Program-made: the position numbers and the translations under genes
Shown: positions 18,420-27,596 of the stretch, piece after piece
How the letters are laid out: every line of letters starts with the position of its first letter
Position numbering within the stretch: the stretch's first letter is position 1
Notes under the pieces: generated by a model
Seen by the model: only the letters and a program-made list of their open reading frames with translations
Databases searched by the model: none
What the model was told of the DNA's origin: nothing
Origin: Paracidovorax cattleyae
Lineage (GTDB): Bacteria; Pseudomonadota; Gammaproteobacteria; Burkholderiales; Burkholderiaceae_C
Direction: 5' to 3'
DNA length: 64,000 nucleotides
NCBI RefSeq assembly: GCF_900104515.1
Contig: NZ_FNJL01000017.1
Span: 49,807-113,806, forward strand

Positions 18420-19289
18420 TCAGCGGTGGCCGCCCCGGAGCATGCGCACCGCCTGCGGCAGCGACCGCGCGTCGGGCAGGAAGCGGTCGAGCGCGGCCCC
18501 GAGCACCACGGCGCACAGCACCGCGCCCAGCAGGGGTTTCCAGGTGAGGCGCACGGCGGCCGCGAGCCAGCCCGCGCGCTCCACGCCCATGGCGGCGCGC
18601 GCCGTGGCATAGGAAAATGCCAGCTCCACCGCCACGGCCAGCAGCACGTCGAAGCCGAAATACAGCAGCGCGAGCGCCCCCGCGCCGAAAAGCACGGCCG
18701 CGCCGATGAGGAAGATGGCCACCACGGGCACGACCACCACCGCGCCTTCGTCGGCCTCGGCGGCGGCACCCAGCGCATCTCCCGCCATGCTCCCCAGGGC
18801 ATCGCCGAAATACCCGTCCGCCCCTGCCCCGGCGAAATCGCCACCGCCGGACTGCGGCAGCGCCGGCGCGCGCCCGCCGGCACCCCTCACCGCCCGGGCC
18901 GCGAGATCGCCGGCGTCGCAGAGGGCTTCGGCCACGTCGGCCACGTCCATGCCGCTGGAGGGATCGATACCGTCATCCTCCCGGTGGCGCGACCGGCCGG
19001 CCGGCAGTTGCACCAGCCGCGCCGCCCAGAGCCGCAGCACCAGCAGATAGGCAAGGTACCCGGCCCCGAGCGTGACGAGGTAGCGCACGGCGAGCGACTC
19101 CACGCCCAGCACCATCTGCGTGTGCGAGACCGCCCACATGAAGGCCATCATGAAGGCACCGATGCACCAGCCGTGCACGCGCAGCCGGTAGCGGCTCAGC
19201 AGCGACGCCTGCAGCGTGCTGGCGGGCGTGCGCACGCGGCGCCAGTTCGATCCCCCGGCGCGCTGTCCGGACCGGGCTTTGCCGCGCAC
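18420..19289 (-). CDS. hypothetical polytopic membrane protein
   Basis: This 289-residue protein starts with a GTG at 19289. An arginine-rich N terminus is followed by two hydrophobic segments (about 42-90), a long glycine/alanine- and acid-rich middle, and two or three further hydrophobic segments (about 185-265). No family was recognised. It starts just downstream of the alr stop on the same strand, so it may share the alr transcript. The compositionally biased middle region makes family assignment by eye unsafe. Confidence 0.6.
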   Translation of the reverse strand: MRGKARSGQRAGGSNWRRVRTPASTLQASLLSRYRLRVHGWCIGAFMMAFMWAVSHTQMVLGVESLAVRYLVTLGAGYLAYLLVLRLWAARLVQLPAGRSRHREDDGIDPSSGMDVADVAEALCDAGDLAARAVRGAGGRAPALPQSGGGDFAGAGADGYFGDALGSMAGDALGAAAEADEGAVVVVPVVAIFLIGAAVLFGAGALALLYFGFDVLLAVAVELAFSYATARAAMGVERAGWLAAAVRLTWKPLLGAVLCAVVLGAALDRFLPDARSLPQAVRMLRGGHR

Positions 19290-19292
19290 CGC

Positions 19293-20399
19293 TCAGTCCA
19301 CCACGACCGGCACCCGGAGGGCCAGGGCGCACATCAGCTCGTAGCCCACCGTGCCGGCCGCCTGCGCCACCTCGTCGATGCACAGCACGGTCCCGCAGGA
19401 CGCCCGCCCCCAGAGAGTGGCCTCGCTGCCCACGCCCGCTTCCACGCCGGCCTCGTGCAGCGGCGTGAGATCCACGGTGATCATGTCCATGCTCACCCGG
19501 CCCACGGTGCGGGTGCGCACGCCATTCACCAGCACCGGCGTGCCTGTGGGGGCATGGCGGGGATAGCCGTCGGCGTAGCCGCAGGCCACCACGCCGATGG
19601 CGAGCGGCCGGTCCGCCGTGAAGGAAGACCCGTAGCCCACGGTGTCCCCGGGCTGCAGCTGCTGGGTGCCGATGATGCGCGCCGACAGCGTCAGGGCGGG
19701 TGCGAGGCCCCAGTGCGCTGCCGTGTGTTCGGGGTGGTCGGCCGCGCTGCCATAGAGCACGATGCCCGCGCGCACCCAGTCGCCGCGCACGCGTGCATCG
19801 CCGGCGTACCGCAGGGTGGCGGCGCTGTTGCTGACCGTGCGCTCGCCCGGCAGGTCCTGCGTGGCGGCGCAGAAGGCATCGACCTGGTGGGCGATGCCGC
19901 GCGGCCCGTCGGCGTCGCTGAAGTGGGTCATGAACGAGATCTCGTCCACCTGGGGCAGCGCATTGAGCCGCGCCCAGGCCGCCCGGTAGCGCGCGGAGGG
20001 AAAGCCCAGGCGGTTCATGCCCGAATTCATCTTGAGGAACACCCGGTGCGGCGCGTGCGTCTTGTGCGCGGACAGCCAGTCGATCTGTTCGTCGCAATGC
20101 ACAACGTGCCAGAGCGACAGGCGCGAGCACAGCTCCAGGTCGCGGGGCTCGAACACCCCTTCCAGCAGGAGGATGGGCCCCCGCCATCCCAGCTGGCGCA
20201 CCCGTTCGGCCTCGCCCAGGTCCAGCAGCGCGAAGCCGTCCGCGCCGCGCAGCCCCTCGAACGCGCGCTCGATGCCGTGGCCGTAGGCATTGGCCTTGAC
20301 CACGGCCCAGACACGGGCATCGGGCGTGGCGGCACGGGCACGCGCCAGGTTTTGCTGCAGTGCAGCAGTGTGGATGGTGGCTTGTATGGGGCGCGGCAT
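19293..20399 (-). CDS. alr: alanine racemase
   Basis: A 368-residue PLP enzyme interconverting L- and D-alanine for peptidoglycan. The PLP lysine is K35 in [10 protein letters not shown]. The C-terminal domain holds the second catalytic tyrosine in VGYGSSF and the [11 protein letters not shown] signature. Full length. It is divergent from lplT, with about 140 bp between the two starts. Whether it is the biosynthetic (alr) or catabolic (dadX) isoform cannot be settled here, since no dadA is adjacent. Confidence 0.95.
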   Translation of the reverse strand: MPRPIQATIHTAALQQNLARARAATPDARVWAVVKANAYGHGIERAFEGLRGADGFALLDLGEAERVRQLGWRGPILLLEGVFEPRDLELCSRLSLWHVVHCDEQIDWLSAHKTHAPHRVFLKMNSGMNRLGFPSARYRAAWARLNALPQVDEISFMTHFSDADGPRGIAHQVDAFCAATQDLPGERTVSNSAATLRYAGDARVRGDWVRAGIVLYGSAADHPEHTAAHWGLAPALTLSARIIGTQQLQPGDTVGYGSSFTADRPLAIGVVACGYADGYPRHAPTGTPVLVNGVRTRTVGRVSMDMITVDLTPLHEAGVEAGVGSEATLWGRASCGTVLCIDEVAQAAGTVGYELMCALALRVPVVVD

Positions 20400-20503
20400 G
20401 GGGGCTGGACGACAGGCAGAAAGGGAGGAATTCTGGCATCGGAGCGCACAGGGCGCGTGATATAACCGCCAGTCACTTGCAGCCGGGTCCGAGATTTAAC
20501 AGG

Positions 20504-20522
20504 GCATCAGTTCCGCTGATGC
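20504..20522 (+). promoter_or_regulatory. short perfect hairpin in the lplT leader
   Basis: GCATCAG at 20504-20510 pairs with CTGATGC at 20516-20522 around a 5-nt loop. It lies only 16 nt before the lplT ATG. In mRNA it would sit next to the ribosome-binding region, so it could modulate translation. There is no T-run, so it is not a terminator. Function is inference only. Confidence 0.35.
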
Positions 20523-20538
20523 ACCCCACAGCCATTCG

Positions 20539-21819
20539 ATGAAGCGCGGTTTCTACACCATCATGTCGGCGCAGTTCTGCAGCTCGCTGGCCGACAACGC
20601 ACTCTTCGTGGCGGCCGTCGAACTGCTGCGCACCAATGGCTCGCCGGAATGGCAGCGGGCTGCGCTGGTGCCCATGTTCGCCCTGTTCTACGTGGTGCTG
20701 GCTCCCTTCGTGGGCGCCTTCGCGGACGCGCTGCCCAAGGGCAAGGTCATGTTCGTGAGCAACGCGATCAAGGTCGTCGGATGCCTCATGATGCTGTTCG
20801 GTTCCCATCCGCTCATCGCCTACGCAGTGGTGGGACTGGGCGCCGCGGCCTACTCCCCCGCCAAGTACGGCATCCTCACCGAGCTACTGCCGGCATCGCA
20901 GCTGGTCAAGGCGAACGGCTGGATCGAGGGCCTCACGATCGCCTCCATCATCCTGGGCGTGCTGCTGGGCGGCCAGTTGGTGGGACCCAACATCTCCGGA
21001 TGGCTGCTGTCGGTGGACATCCCGTTCGTGGACACGGGCGTGGACACCGCCGCCGAGGCCGCCATCGCCACGCTCATCGCGGTGTACCTGGCCGCCGCCT
21101 GGTTCAACACCCGCATCCCGCACACCGGCGTCGAGATGCGCCCCATGCCCCGCAACCCGCTGGCGCTGCTGCCCGATTTCTGGGCCTGCAACAACCGCCT
21201 GTGGCGCGACAAGCTCGGGCAGATCTCGCTGGCCACCACCACCCTCTTCTGGGGAGCCGGCGGCAACCTGAAGTTCATCGTGCTGGCCTGGGCGGCCGCG
21301 GCGCTGGCCTACAACACCACCCAGGCCTCGGCGCTGACCGGCGTGGTCGCCATCGGCACCGCGGTGGGGGCCGTGGTGGCCTCCATGCGCATGCGGCTGG
21401 ACATGGCGACCAAGGTCATCCCGCTGGGCATCGCCATGGGCGTGCTGCTGATCCTGATGGTCTTCATCAAGAGCATCTGGATCGCCATCCCCTTCCTGAT
21501 CCTGCTGGGCGGCCTGGGCGGCTACCTCGTCGTTCCGATGAATGCGCTGCTGCAGCACCGCGGCCACAACCTCATGGGCGCGGGCCGGTCCATCGCCGTG
21601 CAGAACTTCAACGAGCAGGCGGCCATCCTCGGGCTGGGCGCGTTCTACAGCCTGTCGCTCAAGATGGGGCTGTCGGTGTTCGGCGCGATCACGGTCTTCG
21701 GGCTCGTGGTGGCGGGCGTGATGTGGCTGATCCGGCGCTGGCACATCCACAATAGCACCCGCTATCACGACGAGGTGGAACACCTGCTGCACATCGCGCG
21801 GCACGACCACCACCACTGA
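20539..21819 (+). CDS. lplT: lysophospholipid transporter LplT
   Basis: A 426-residue MFS-type transporter with about 12 hydrophobic segments that flips lysophospholipids across the inner membrane for re-acylation. The N terminus GFYTIMSAQFCSSLADNALF, the AAAYSPAKYGILTELLP segment and NGWIEGLTI are typical of LplT. The C terminus is histidine-rich (HIARHDHHH). The acyltransferase partner gene (aas) is not adjacent or fused. It is divergent from alr, a neighbour pair seen in related genomes. Confidence 0.9.
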   Translation: MKRGFYTIMSAQFCSSLADNALFVAAVELLRTNGSPEWQRAALVPMFALFYVVLAPFVGAFADALPKGKVMFVSNAIKVVGCLMMLFGSHPLIAYAVVGLGAAAYSPAKYGILTELLPASQLVKANGWIEGLTIASIILGVLLGGQLVGPNISGWLLSVDIPFVDTGVDTAAEAAIATLIAVYLAAAWFNTRIPHTGVEMRPMPRNPLALLPDFWACNNRLWRDKLGQISLATTTLFWGAGGNLKFIVLAWAAAALAYNTTQASALTGVVAIGTAVGAVVASMRMRLDMATKVIPLGIAMGVLLILMVFIKSIWIAIPFLILLGGLGGYLVVPMNALLQHRGHNLMGAGRSIAVQNFNEQAAILGLGAFYSLSLKMGLSVFGAITVFGLVVAGVMWLIRRWHIHNSTRYHDEVEHLLHIARHDHHH

Positions 21820-21906
21820 AGCACCGGCCCCCGCGGGCCGCGCCCGGCACCGGTGCGCGGGGCATCCGCATCCAGGCACCCGCCGCCATCCCGGCCCGGA
21901 TTTCCC

Positions 21907-22782
21907 ATGACCTCCCCGCTGCCCATCCTCGCCCTGCTGTTCAATGCCTTCGCCTGGGGGCTGGCATGGTGGCCCTTCCGGCAGATGCACGCGGCCGGCC
22001 TGCACCCGCTCTGGGCCACGGCGCTGATGTACTGCGGCGTGCTGCTCGCAATGCTGGCGGTGCGCCCCGGTCTCTGGGCGCAGGTGAGCGCGCATCCGCA
22101 GCTCTGGCTGCTGGCCCTCAGCTCGGGCCTGAACAACGTGGCCTTCAACTGGGCGGTCACCGTGGGCGACGTGGTACGCGTGATCCTGCTGTTCTACCTC
22201 ATGCCCGCCTGGGCAGTGCTGCTGGCCTGGAAGGTGCTCGGCGAACGGCCCACGGCCGGGGCGGTCATGCGGCTGGTGCTGGCCTTCGCAGGCGTGGTGC
22301 TGGTGATCTGGCCCGAGGGCGCCTCCGCGCACGCACTGCTGCACGGACTGTCGATGGCGGACGGCCTCGCCCTGCTGGGCGGCTTCATGTTCGCGCTCAC
22401 CAACGTCACGCTGAGGCGCCTGCACGCAGTACCGGGGCAGGCACGCATGTTCTCGATGTTCGGCGGCTGCATGCTGATGGCGCTCGTGGTGGGCACGATC
22501 GGCCTGCACACGGGCGTGGTGGAGCCCTTCCCAGCGCCGAACGCCACCTGGATCGCCACGGCGGCACTGCTCGCGGGCGTGCTGCTGCTGGGCAACTGGG
22601 CGCTGCAATTCGGCGCGTCCCGGCTGGCGGCGGGCACGACGGCGGTCGTGATGCTCTCGGAAGTGGTGTTCGCCAGCGTGTCGTCGGTGCTGCTGTCGGC
22701 GGGCACATTGCAGCCGCGCACGCTGCTGGGCGGCGGAATGATCGTGCTCGCCGCGCTGCTGGCCTCCCTTCAGCGGCGCTGA
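21907..22782 (+). CDS. EamA/DMT-family inner-membrane transporter
   Basis: This 291-residue protein has ten hydrophobic segments in two EamA repeats (about 1-135 and 150-288). Conserved elements are FNAFAWGLAWWPF at the start and PAWAVLLAWKVLGERP at the end of the first repeat. Such proteins export metabolites or amino acids. The substrate is unknown. The start at 21907 leads directly into the first helix. An in-frame stretch upstream is proline-rich and not membrane-like. Confidence 0.88.
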   Translation: MTSPLPILALLFNAFAWGLAWWPFRQMHAAGLHPLWATALMYCGVLLAMLAVRPGLWAQVSAHPQLWLLALSSGLNNVAFNWAVTVGDVVRVILLFYLMPAWAVLLAWKVLGERPTAGAVMRLVLAFAGVVLVIWPEGASAHALLHGLSMADGLALLGGFMFALTNVTLRRLHAVPGQARMFSMFGGCMLMALVVGTIGLHTGVVEPFPAPNATWIATAALLAGVLLLGNWALQFGASRLAAGTTAVVMLSEVVFASVSSVLLSAGTLQPRTLLGGGMIVLAALLASLQRR

Positions 22783-22874
22783 AGCCGCCGGCAGGCGCAC
22801 GGCCCGCGGCGGTCCTTGCGACAATGGGTGCGAAGCCCGCTGTTGCGGGTCCTTCTTCACCGGGAGACGCCCAG

Positions 22875-23369
22875 ATGACCTCCGCCTACGATTTCGATGC
22901 CCTGCAGATGGACGGCCACACAGTGCCGCTGCGCCAATACGCGGGCCGCGTGCTGCTCATCGTGAACACCGCCAGCGCCTGCGGCTTCACGCCGCAGTTC
23001 GCGGGCCTGCAGGAACTGCACCAGCGGTACGCCGGCCAGGGGCTGGTGGTGCTGGGCTTTCCGTGCAACCAGTTCGGCCGGCAGGATCCGGGGTCGAACG
23101 GCGAGATCGCCACGTTCTGCCAGCGCAACTACGGCGTGGATTTCCCGATGATGGCCAAGATCGACGTGAACGGGTCCGAGGCGCCGCCGCTCTATCGGTG
23201 GCTGACCGCGGAAGCCCCGGGCCTGCTGGGCACCAAGGCCATCAAGTGGAACTTCACCAAGTTCCTGGTCGGCCGGGACGGCCAGGTGATCCGCCGCTAC
23301 GCGCCCACCGACAAGCCCGCGTCGCTCGCCACGGACATCGAGGCAGCGCTCGCCAGCCCCGCTCCCTGA
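22875..23369 (+). CDS. glutathione peroxidase (Cys type)
   Basis: A 164-residue thioredoxin-fold peroxidase reducing hydroperoxides. The peroxidatic cysteine is C36 in NTASACGFTPQF. The other members of the catalytic set are the Gln in the conserved GFPCNQFGRQDPG motif and the Trp in KWNFTKFLV. The Cys rather than selenocysteine form is normal for proteobacteria and often uses thioredoxin. It lies 92 bp downstream of the EamA gene. Confidence 0.94.
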   Translation: MTSAYDFDALQMDGHTVPLRQYAGRVLLIVNTASACGFTPQFAGLQELHQRYAGQGLVVLGFPCNQFGRQDPGSNGEIATFCQRNYGVDFPMMAKIDVNGSEAPPLYRWLTAEAPGLLGTKAIKWNFTKFLVGRDGQVIRRYAPTDKPASLATDIEAALASPAP

Positions 23370-23379
23370 GCCACCCCGG

Positions 23380-23853
23380 TCAGTCGGACAGCTCGCGCTG
23401 GGGCCGCCCGGTGATCTCGAAGCGGCGCGAGAACCCCAGCGGCCTCGATACTCCGCGCGCCTCCGGCACCAGGGGCACGCGCAGGCGGGGCCGCGGCAGC
23501 ACCCTCAGCCGCCAGTCGGTGCCGCCGATGAACCGGAACCGCACCGTGTCCGTGCCCTCCACGCCCAGCAGCAGGAAACTGCCGGTGGAATACATGCCTC
23601 CGAGGGTGGCAGAGTCCAGCAGTTCAAGGGTGGGGCTGAAGAGGTGGATGCCGAGGAATTCCTCGTCCGGCACGTCGTCGGTGGTGAACAGCAGATAGCC
23701 GCTGTCGCAGCGGAATGCCGCTTCCAGCAGCGCGGCCTCCACGGTGCGGCCGGTGCGCTGCCCGGCCAGCACGATGTCGCTCAGCGGCTTGTGCCGCGCA
23801 TCGGCCTCCCGCAGGAGGTGGAGGGAGAGTTCTTCAGGGGCGAGGACATCCAT
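23380..23853 (-). CDS. hypothetical protein next to toxin-like membrane protein
   Basis: A 157-residue soluble protein with no signal peptide or membrane segment. It is acidic at the N terminus (MDVLAPEELSLHLLREADAR) and strongly basic towards the C terminus. No family recognised. It begins 12 bp after the stop of the glycine-zipper protein gene and is surely co-transcribed. That position fits an immunity protein or chaperone for its neighbour, which is inference only. Confidence 0.6.
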   Translation of the reverse strand: MDVLAPEELSLHLLREADARHKPLSDIVLAGQRTGRTVEAALLEAAFRCDSGYLLFTTDDVPDEEFLGIHLFSPTLELLDSATLGGMYSTGSFLLLGVEGTDTVRFRFIGGTDWRLRVLPRPRLRVPLVPEARGVSRPLGFSRRFEITGRPQRELSD

Positions 23854-23865
23854 GGGCCGGGAGCC

Positions 23866-24579
23866 TCACCAGAGCATGTCCACGCCGAAGGCGGCCAGTG
23901 CGCCCCCCACGAAGGCCCCGACCGCCACGCAGACCGGCGCGCCCGGGCCGCAGGCCAGGCCCGCGAGCGCGCCGCCGGCAATGCCGCCGCCGATGCCCGC
24001 TCCGGTGACGGTCACCTCCCGGCCGGCCGCCTCCACCTTGTCCTGCGCCGTCGCCACGTTGTAGACCGACAGCGCCAGCGACAGCACGATGAGCCCCCGC
24101 CCCGCGCGCGACAGCCCCCGCATCGTCTGGGTGACGCGCGGATTGGATTTGCCGGCCGATTTCACGATCTCCGCATAGACACCGTTCTGCTGCGCCGCCG
24201 TGAGCCGGTCGAACTGCGCGCCCGGTCCATGCAACTGCTGCACCTTGCGCGCGATGAGTTCGTTGAGCGTCTTGCCATCGGCCTTGAGTTGCTGCGCCAT
24301 GGCCCGGCCGAAGGGGGTGCTGCGGCCGCGGACCACCTCCATGATCACGTTGCGCGTGTCCTGCGCCTGCTGCGCGGCCTGAGCCCAGGTGATGCGCCCC
24401 GACAGGGCCTGCGTGCGCAGTTCGTTGGCCATGGCGTCGATCTGGCGTGTGTAGGCGAGCCGGGCGTTCGCGTCGATGGTCATGTGCGCGCCGGCATTGC
24501 CCATCTCCACCTTGAGCATCCAGATGGACGTCTCGAACGCTGAGCGATCCTTTGCGGAATTGTCGTTATCGGTGGTCAT
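23866..24579 (-). CDS. toxin-like protein with C-terminal glycine-zipper hydrophobic hairpin
   Basis: A 237-residue protein with a strong AGGAGG-type ribosome site before the ATG at 24579. The N-terminal about 150 residues are helical and soluble. The end is hydrophobic: one segment RGLIVLSLALSVYNVATAQD (about 160-180), then a glycine-zipper stretch with repeated GxxxG spacing (GAGIGGGIAGG and VAVGAFVGGAL). Similar hydrophobic ends occur in colicin-like and type VI membrane-acting effectors. The paired small gene just downstream fits an effector/immunity arrangement. No catalytic motif is visible, and function is not demonstrated. Confidence 0.55.
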   Translation of the reverse strand: MTTDNDNSAKDRSAFETSIWMLKVEMGNAGAHMTIDANARLAYTRQIDAMANELRTQALSGRITWAQAAQQAQDTRNVIMEVVRGRSTPFGRAMAQQLKADGKTLNELIARKVQQLHGPGAQFDRLTAAQQNGVYAEIVKSAGKSNPRVTQTMRGLSRAGRGLIVLSLALSVYNVATAQDKVEAAGREVTVTGAGIGGGIAGGALAGLACGPGAPVCVAVGAFVGGALAAFGVDMLW

Positions 24580-24837
24580 GTCTCCTCCTGCCCGTGATGA
24601 CGCGCCCGGTTCCGGAAAAAGCGGTGCCATGGGGCTGGTGCCAACCGTACCAGCGCAGGCCGCCGCGGTTGCGAAACGACCCGTCACAAAGGTCATTTTT
24701 GGTATCCACTGATACCAGATGCTCACCCGGGGAGATAGGCAAAAAGTGCGTTTTACGCTTTAGTAAATACTTCGCATTCACGTCACAGGACAGGGGGGAA
24801 ACCCAGGCAGAACACCATCATCGCCCGGCACTCCCGG

Positions 24838-25230
24838 CGCTCCCGCACGGCACGCCTTGCTCTGGCATGCGCGCTTGTCCTGGCCGCTTCCGCGGCAGGC
24901 ATCGCGCCGGCCTGGGCGCAACCCCCCGCGGCGGCGGGCGCGGAGCCCGAGCCCCGCCACAGGCACCATCACGCTGCCCGGCGACACGCCGCGGCGCATC
25001 TCGCGCTATCGCTACGAAGACCATACCGCGCGCTTCGGCAAGGCCTTCGAGGGCCGGCAGTACCTGTCCCCCTATCCTCCCAGCGGCTCGGTCGCCATCC
25101 ACCTCGACGCACGCAACGGCGCGTTCCGCATGGACACCCTCCTCACCAGGGGCAACAACCAGAACTGCCGATACCAGGGAAGCTACGGGCTTGCCGGCGA
25201 CGGGATAACGACGCACGGCTCGATGAATTG
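24838..25230 (+). pseudogene. possible frameshifted remnant of an exported protein
   Basis: Reading from about 24838 in one frame gives a good signal peptide ending AGIAPAWAQPPAA, but I found no ATG, GTG or TTG start for it before an upstream in-frame stop. About 60 bases later the protein-like sequence continues in a different frame: TLPGDTPRRISRYRYEDH, then GKAFEGRQYLSPYPPSGSVA, and ends near HGSMNCWHP without its own stop before running antisense into the proQ-like gene. It looks like a broken periplasmic protein gene. A sequencing error or chance reading frames are the alternatives. Confidence 0.3.
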
Positions 25231-25266
25231 CTGGCACCCTGCACCAGCGGGCGCTGGCCGGGCGAC

Positions 25267-26178
25267 TCAGGCCGCGGCCGGGGGCGGCTCCGGAGCTTCC
25301 GGGGCCGCTGGTGCGGACGCAGGCACGGGCGCAGCCCGCATCTGGCGCGCACGCTGCAGCAGCCGCTCGGCCGCCCGCGGCTGCAGGCCGTACATGTCGG
25401 CGAACTGTTCCACCGTGCTGCCGCTGGCCTCGAAGGCGCGCAGCAGGGCCTCGGCCTTGGCATCGCGCTCGGCGACTTCGGCGAAGGCTTCGTCCAGCAC
25501 GGCATTGGCGCGCTCGTCGCGGCCACGCACCAGCGCGTCATAGGCGTCGCGCGTGAGGCCCGATGCTTCGTGCGCCTGAACGATGCGGCGACGCAGCTTG
25601 GCGGTGAGATCCTCGCCGTCGCGCGGCTTCTTGCGGCGGAAGACTTCCAGCAGTGCGTGGTGGACATGCTCGGGCGCCATGGCCTCGACGGCCTGGCCCT
25701 GCAGGTCGTGGCGGGGGCGGCCCTCGGCCACCACCTGCAGGTAGCGTGTGGAGCGGGTGTGGATACCCAGCGCGGCCTTCAGGTCGTCCTTCTCGAAAGC
25801 GCCAGGGTGGGCGTCCTGCAGGTCCTGGAAGATGCCGCGCTTGAGCGGCAGGAACTGCGCGCCGAAGAGGTGCGGATAGAAGCCCGCCAGCTGTTCCAGC
25901 ACGGGGTGCGTGCGGCGCGGGCCCTGGGCCTGCGCCGCGGCAGCGCCTGGCGCGGCGGCGGGCTCGCCCGCGGCGCGGTTGCGGGCGCTTCCGCGGCCCC
26001 TGCCTCCACGCCGGCCGGCGCGGGGGGCGCGGACTTCGCTGCCGGCCTCGGCAGCATCGCCGGTGGCGGCCAGCGCGGCGTTGTCCGCCGCGGCTTCGCG
26101 GCCTGCCACGGCCTGCGCGTCGCCCGCTGCGGCGGTGACGGGGTTCTGGGGTGCTTCTGCGGTCGCGTTGTCGGTCAT
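25267..26178 (-). CDS. ProQ/FinO-domain RNA-binding protein
   Basis: This 303-residue protein has three parts. The N-terminal tail (about 1-90) is alanine-rich with an RGGRGRGSARNR arginine patch. A central ProQ/FinO domain (about 92-200) includes HPVLEQLAGFYPHLFG, PLKRGIFQDL and IHTRSTRYLQVVAEGRPRH. A C-terminal helical region follows. FinO-domain proteins bind structured sRNAs and mRNA 3' ends as RNA chaperones. The ATG at 26178 was chosen because the frame upstream has no family similarity. It is monocistronic on the minus strand. Confidence 0.88.
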   Translation of the reverse strand: MTDNATAEAPQNPVTAAAGDAQAVAGREAAADNAALAATGDAAEAGSEVRAPRAGRRGGRGRGSARNRAAGEPAAAPGAAAAQAQGPRRTHPVLEQLAGFYPHLFGAQFLPLKRGIFQDLQDAHPGAFEKDDLKAALGIHTRSTRYLQVVAEGRPRHDLQGQAVEAMAPEHVHHALLEVFRRKKPRDGEDLTAKLRRRIVQAHEASGLTRDAYDALVRGRDERANAVLDEAFAEVAERDAKAEALLRAFEASGSTVEQFADMYGLQPRAAERLLQRARQMRAAPVPASAPAAPEAPEPPPAAA

Positions 26179-26291
26179 GGCAATCAAGGATGCGGTCTGG
26201 GTCAGGGCGTGTGGCCCGGCTGCGCGGCACGGCCACGCGGCGTAAAACCCGCCATCATGCCAGTTTGCCGCGCGCTGACTCCTGCGCAGCG

Positions 26292-27551
26292 CTAGACGGC
26301 ACCCGGCCGCAGGGCCTCGTCGAGCACCTCCACCCAGTGCCGCACGGGCACCTGGGTGCCGCTCTGCAGGTGCGTGATGCAGCCGATATTGGCCGAGAGG
26401 ATGGCCGCCGGCGGCTCCTCCGCGCACGCCTCGTCCAGCGCGCCGAGCTTGCGGTCACGCAGCTGGCCGGCGATCTCCGGCTGCAGCAGCGAGTAGGTGC
26501 CGGCCGAGCCGCAGCACAGGTGCGCTTCCGTGCGCGCAACGCGCAGGCGGAATCCCAGGCGGGCCAGGTGGGCCTCCACCCCGCCGCGCAGTTTCTGGCC
26601 GTGCTGCAGCGTGCAGGGCGGGTGGTAGGCGAGCAGCGCCCGCGGGGGATCGATCCGCCCCTCCAGCCGCTCGGCGAGCGCGGGCAGCATGTCCGGCAGC
26701 AGTTCGGACAGGTCCCGCGCCAGCGCGCTGACGCGCTCCGCCCGCGCGGCGTAGGCCGGATCGTGGCGCAGCAGGTGGCCATATTCCTTCACCGTGGCGC
26801 CGCAGCCCGAGGCATTGAGCACGATCGCCTCCACGCCGCCCGCTTCCACGTGCGGCCACCAGGCATCGATGTTGGCGCGCATCTGCGCAAGGCCGCCATC
26901 CTGGTCATTGAGGTGGAACTTCACCGCGCCGCAGCAGCCCTCGCCGGTGGCGATCACGGTCTGGATACCCGCGGCGTCCAGCACGCGCGCCGTGGCGCGG
27001 TTCACATTGGGCAGCATGGCCGGCTGCACGCAGCCCGCAAGCATGAGCACCTTGCGCGCGTGTTCGCGGACCGGCCAGGCGCCGGCCTCCTGGGGGCGCG
27101 GCACCTTGGCGCGCAGCGTGGCAGGCAGCAGCCCGCGCACGGCCTGGCCGGCCTTCAGCGCCGGCTTGAACAGCGGCGAGGGCAGGCCCTCCTTCAACGC
27201 CCAGCGGCGCGCGCGTTCGGGCAGCGGCCGCGTCACCTTGTCCTCGACGATGCGCCGGCCGATATCCACCAGGCGCCCGTACTGCACGCCGCTCGGGCAG
27301 GTCGTCTCGCAGTTGCGGCAGGTCAGGCAGCGGTCCAGGTGCAGTTGCGTCTTGCGCGTGGGAGTCTCCCCTTCCAGCACCTGCTTGATGAGGTAGATGC
27401 GCCCGCGCGGCCCGTCCAGTTCGTCGCCGAGCAACTGGTAGGTCGGGCAGGTGGCGGTACAGAAGCCGCAGTGCACGCACTTGCGCAGGATGCCCTCGGC
27501 CTCGCGGCCTTCGGGCGTGTCCTGGAATTCGGGGGCGAGTCGGGTTTGCAT
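26292..27551 (-). CDS. glcF: glycolate oxidase iron-sulfur subunit GlcF
   Basis: This 419-residue subunit has two N-terminal 4Fe-4S ferredoxin motifs (CVHCGFCTATCP and CLTCRNCETTCPSG) and two CCG domains (GEGCCGAVKFH and AHLCCGSAGTY), the normal GlcF architecture. With GlcD (FAD, catalytic) and GlcE it oxidises glycolate to glyoxylate and feeds electrons to the membrane quinone pool. It is last of the unit glcE-DUF1275-glcF, 45 bp after the DUF1275 stop. Confidence 0.95.
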   Translation of the reverse strand: MQTRLAPEFQDTPEGREAEGILRKCVHCGFCTATCPTYQLLGDELDGPRGRIYLIKQVLEGETPTRKTQLHLDRCLTCRNCETTCPSGVQYGRLVDIGRRIVEDKVTRPLPERARRWALKEGLPSPLFKPALKAGQAVRGLLPATLRAKVPRPQEAGAWPVREHARKVLMLAGCVQPAMLPNVNRATARVLDAAGIQTVIATGEGCCGAVKFHLNDQDGGLAQMRANIDAWWPHVEAGGVEAIVLNASGCGATVKEYGHLLRHDPAYAARAERVSALARDLSELLPDMLPALAERLEGRIDPPRALLAYHPPCTLQHGQKLRGGVEAHLARLGFRLRVARTEAHLCCGSAGTYSLLQPEIAGQLRDRKLGALDEACAEEPPAAILSANIGCITHLQSGTQVPVRHWVEVLDEALRPGAV

Positions 27552-27596
27552 GGTGTTCTTGTCGTGGGAATGTCGTGGTGGCGGCCCGCAGGGCAC

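Noticed and set aside
20884..22860. A 658-codon open frame on the minus strand opposite lplT and the EamA gene
   Set aside because: It is a GC-driven shadow, rich in His/Gln/Arg. Both plus-strand genes have clear family motifs and membrane helices.
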